Of a stretch of 7,341 bases of DNA, positions 5,955 through 7,341 are shown one piece after another. Origin of the DNA: an uncultured Eubacteriales bacterium (GTDB lineage Bacteria; Bacillota; Clostridia; Lachnospirales; Anaerotignaceae); NCBI GenBank assembly GCA_902406135.1, contig CABPCX010000091.1, positions 1 to 7,341 of the forward strand. Direction: 5' to 3'. Below the pieces are notes generated by a model that ran no database searches, was not told the DNA's origin, and saw nothing but the letters and a program-made list of their open reading frames with translations. The translations under genes and the position numbers were made by a program. How positions within the stretch are numbered: position 1 is the stretch's first letter; each line of letters starts with the position of its first letter.

Positions 5955-5962
5955 AATTGCAT

Positions 5963-6283
5963 ATGATTAAAGTTATAACACCCGAAACATTTGAAAACGA
6001 AGTTATAAATTCAGCTGAACCTGTTCTTGTTGATTTCTTTGCCACATGGTGCGGCCCCTGCAAGATGGTTGGTCCTGTCCTTGAAAAACTTTCAGAGGAC
6101 TATGCAGGAAAGGTAAAATTCGCTAAGCTCGATATAGATACAGCAGAAGCACTGGCAGTAAAATACAGCGTATTCAGCGTTCCTTCAATGCTTGTATTTA
6201 AAAACGGCGAAGAAAAAGGAAGAATTGTAGGAGCACTTCCTCCCGCAGAAATTTCAAAGAAAATTGACGAGTATATAAAGTAA
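5963..6283 (+). CDS. trxA: Thioredoxin
   Basis: A cytoplasmic dithiol-disulfide oxidoreductase that reduces protein disulfides and feeds electrons to enzymes such as ribonucleotide reductase; it is itself recycled by thioredoxin reductase. The product is 106 residues, the usual single-domain size. It has the classic active site WCGPC (C30 and C33), the buried Asp of VDFFA (D24), the cis-proline in FSVPSMLVF (P74), and a C-terminal helix ending in KKIDEYIK. There is no signal peptide or membrane anchor, so it is a cytosolic thioredoxin, not a secreted CcmG/ResA type. The ATG at 5963 is fixed by AAAGGAG 8 nt upstream. No thioredoxin reductase gene is next to it. It appears to be a single-gene unit closed by its own terminator, and convergent with abrB. 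Confidence 0.96.
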   Translation: MIKVITPETFENEVINSAEPVLVDFFATWCGPCKMVGPVLEKLSEDYAGKVKFAKLDIDTAEALAVKYSVFSVPSMLVFKNGEEKGRIVGALPPAEISKKIDEYIK

Positions 6284-6293
6284 TATGACATTT

Positions 6294-6321
6294 AAAAGGC
6301 ACTTTAATAAGTGCCTTTTTT
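6294..6321 (+). terminator. Intrinsic terminator of trxA (possibly bidirectional)
   Basis: An 11-bp perfect stem (AAAAGGCACTT at 6294-6304, AAGTGCCTTTT at 6309-6319) with loop TAAT runs into six T residues, starting 10 bp past the trxA stop. On the minus strand the T-run is four, so it could also stop transcripts coming from abrB. Confidence 0.93.
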
Positions 6322-6347
6322 ATTTATAAAAAAATAAAGGCTCCGAA

Positions 6348-6441
6348 ACTGTAAATCAAAGAGAAGAAGTAAAACTTATATATTTACAGTACGAAGTCTT
6401 TATATATTAACATTCTTATTCGGAAGATTACCGATCCTCCG
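6348..6441. repeat. Two inverted repeats in the trxA-abrB convergent spacer
   Basis: ACTGTAAAT (6348-6356) is repeated in inverse as ATTTACAGT (6382-6390), 25 bp apart. A second element, CGGAAGAT-TACCG-ATCCTCCG (6421-6441), pairs over 8 positions with one A-C mismatch. Both lie downstream of the abrB stop on the minus strand and could fold in its 3' UTR. Neither is directly followed by a T-run, so I do not call them terminators. Confidence 0.4.
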
Positions 6442-6489
6442 CATAACAATTCTAACACCCCTAAATCGTATACACCCTGTTCACTGTTC

Positions 6490-6753
6490 TTATTCTGAAA
6501 TCTTCAAGTTTGCTATTCTAGCCATTTCAATGATAGATTCTTTTGAAACCTTTTTGCCTTTATATTCGATAAGGTCGTCCATACTTCCTGTAAATATATC
6601 AGCCGGTTCATATTTTTTAAGTATGATTTTTTCATCATCAACGAAAATTTCAAGAGTATCTCTTTCGTTAATGTTAAGGCTTCTTCTAAGCTCAATTGGA
6701 AGTACTATACGTCCAAGTTCGTCTACTCTTCTTACGATACCTGTTGATTTCAT
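6490..6753 (-). CDS. abrB: AbrB-family transition-state regulator
   Basis: A small DNA-binding protein of the AbrB/SpoVT swapped-hairpin family. In B. subtilis AbrB represses many post-exponential genes (biofilm, antibiotic and early sporulation functions) during growth, binding AT-rich flexible DNA with little strict consensus. The 87-residue product opens MKSTGIVRRVDELGRIVLPI, nearly identical to the AbrB DNA-binding domain, with the key arginines R8, R15, R23 and R24 in place; residues 33-47 continue the match (TLEIFVDDEKIILKK). The C-terminal 40 residues differ from Bacillus AbrB, as expected for the oligomerisation part in Clostridia. At this length it is AbrB/Abh-like; SpoVT would carry an extra GAF domain. 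GGGAGGAG stands 7 nt upstream of the ATG. It is divergent from spmA and may act on the intervening AT-rich DNA, including its own promoter, but that is inference. Confidence 0.93.
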   Translation of the reverse strand: MKSTGIVRRVDELGRIVLPIELRRSLNINERDTLEIFVDDEKIILKKYEPADIFTGSMDDLIEYKGKKVSKESIIEMARIANLKISE

Positions 6754-6801
6754 TTAATATCTCCTCCCTCATATTTTCCATTCGAAATCTATTTCTTGTT
6801 C

Positions 6802-6830
6802 ATAATATCAGTTACAGCACTTATTGTCAA
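6802..6830 (-). promoter_or_regulatory. Promoter of abrB
   Basis: On the minus strand a perfect TTGACA (6830-6825) and TATTAT (6807-6802) are 17 bp apart, and a TGA triplet directly precedes the -10, giving an extended -10. Transcription would start near 6795, with a leader of about 42 nt before the ATG at 6753. Confidence 0.82.
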
Positions 6831-7161
6831 TAATTGTAATAGCTTTTATAATTTTACGATAATATTATTAATTAAACCTTAATTTTTGACATTAAAATCT
6901 CCGAATTTATCGACAAATTGTGAGTTATCCCTATCATAAGCAAAAAAAAAAAATCGTACAAAATTTTTTATTTTTTACAAATTAATGGAAACAACTTAAT
7001 TTATTTCAATTTTTTCCCATTCGTTTTTTCAGACACTCATCAAAAAAATTGTATACAATCCTTCTGCAAAAATTCAGTGATATTAAAATTTTTTTGTCCT
7101 CTCAGGAATAAATTTAGATATGCCAAAATAAAAATATTAAAACGGAGGTGGACAAAGTATT
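6831..7161. other. AT-rich, A/T-tract-dense spacer between abrB and spmA
   Basis: No credible gene or RNA is present. The stretch is dominated by A and T, with homopolymer runs: A12 at 6942-6953, T6 at 6964-6969 and 6971-6976, T6 at 7010-7015 and 7024-7029, A7 at 7042-7048, and A4T7 at 7085-7095. Such DNA is often intrinsically curved. It must hold the spmA promoter. I could not fit a sigma-A promoter, and sporulation sigma-E or sigma-G boxes were not convincing either. Confidence 0.5.
7048..7059. promoter_or_regulatory. Candidate operator: perfect 12-bp palindrome upstream of spmA
   Basis: ATTGTATACAAT is fully self-complementary and lies about 100 bp before the spmA ATG. Its core TTGTATACAA matches the core of the B. 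subtilis GntR operator and resembles sites used by other GntR-family repressors. No regulator of that family is encoded in the window, so the assignment is tentative. Confidence 0.35.
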
Positions 7162-7341
7162 ATGAATATACTATGGAGTATTATGATTGCAGGAGGAATA
7201 ATTTTTTCGTTTTTTAACGGAACGGCGGTGAACCTTACGGATGCGGTAATCGCATCAGGAAAAGAGTCCGTGGAAATAGCCCTTACCATGTGCGGTATAG
7301 TACCGTTATGGTGTGGTATGCTCAAAATAGCCGAACATTCA
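7162..7341 (+). CDS. spmA: Spore maturation protein SpmA (nucleoside-recognition/Gate domain), N-terminal part only
   Basis: The 60 codons visible before the right edge begin MNILWSIMIAGGIIFSFFNG and end VPLWCGMLKIAEHS. This pattern - a hydrophobic N-terminal segment with FNG, then ASGKESVEIAL (residues 31-41) and a second hydrophobic segment ending LWxGxxKIAE - is that of SpmA, an integral membrane protein of about 200 residues with a Gate domain. In B. subtilis SpmA and SpmB are needed for proper spore core dehydration and heat resistance; the biochemical activity is not settled. The ATG at 7162 follows CGGAGGTG (7143-7150) by 11 nt, which is at the long end but is the only good start. spmB would be expected next, beyond the window. 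The nearest relatives share the Gate domain with nucleoside transporters, but the LWxGxxKIAE end favours SpmA. Confidence 0.87.
   Translation, partial: MNILWSIMIAGGIIFSFFNGTAVNLTDAVIASGKESVEIALTMCGIVPLWCGMLKIAEHS

Noticed and set aside
5900..5962. 21-residue N-terminal extension of thioredoxin.
   Set aside because: It covers the Shine-Dalgarno, and thioredoxins start at the position of the ATG at 5963.
6886..6913. Plus-strand TTGACA as a sigma-A promoter for spmA.
   Set aside because: The best -10 at 16-17 bp is TATCGA or ATCGAC, far from consensus, and it would leave a leader of about 240 nt.
7137..7325. 62-codon minus-strand open frame at the right end.
   Set aside because: It is antisense to spmA, whose plus-strand frame has a Shine-Dalgarno and a recognisable SpmA N-terminus.
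1..7341. CRISPR array, transposon, prophage or defence genes.
   Set aside because: No regularly spaced repeats, transposase or integrase reading frames, or terminal repeats were seen; every sizeable gene belongs to a core family.

Overview
The window reads as chromosomal core sequence from an endospore-forming member of the Firmicutes, most likely class Clostridia. The reasons are the Bacillus-type long SRP RNA (about 269 nt, with an Alu domain), the neighbourhood SRP RNA / dnaX / ybaB / recR, an AbrB-type transition-state regulator, the start of a spore maturation gene (spmA), strong Shine-Dalgarno sequences, TTG start codons, and very AT-rich spacers holding sigma-A-like promoters. I cannot name a genus from the sequence alone.

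Left part, minus strand (positions 1-3690, read right to left). A near-consensus promoter drives the SRP RNA gene, which ends at an intrinsic terminator. A PAP2-type lipid phosphatase gene follows and ends at its own terminator. A second promoter then starts dnaX - ybaB - recR: DNA polymerase III clamp-loader subunit, nucleoid-associated protein and recombination mediator. recR runs off the left edge, so its C-terminus is missing. The PAP2 gene separates the SRP RNA from dnaX; in Bacillus subtilis these lie next to each other.

Middle, plus strand (3719-5745). A promoter whose -35 box lies on top of the SRP RNA -35 box drives ddl and murI, 13 bp apart. These make D-Ala-D-Ala and D-glutamate, the D-amino-acid building blocks of the peptidoglycan stem peptide. 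Just past murI is a 52-nt nested inverted repeat without a clear T-tract. A 217-bp AT-rich spacer with small palindromes leads to trxA (thioredoxin), which ends at a clear terminator.

Right part (6322-7341). abrB lies on the minus strand, convergent with trxA, and has a near-consensus extended -10 promoter. It is divergent from spmA across a 408-bp spacer that is AT-rich, full of A/T tracts, and holds a perfect 12-bp palindrome. Only the first 60 codons of spmA are in the window.

Overall this is housekeeping sequence: replication/repair, protein export, cell-wall precursors, redox and sporulation control. I see no mobile element, CRISPR array, defence system or biosynthetic cluster. The most interesting signals are regulatory: the interlocked divergent promoters of the SRP RNA and cell-wall genes, the PAP2 gene between the SRP RNA and dnaX, the structured element after murI, and the palindrome upstream of spmA.
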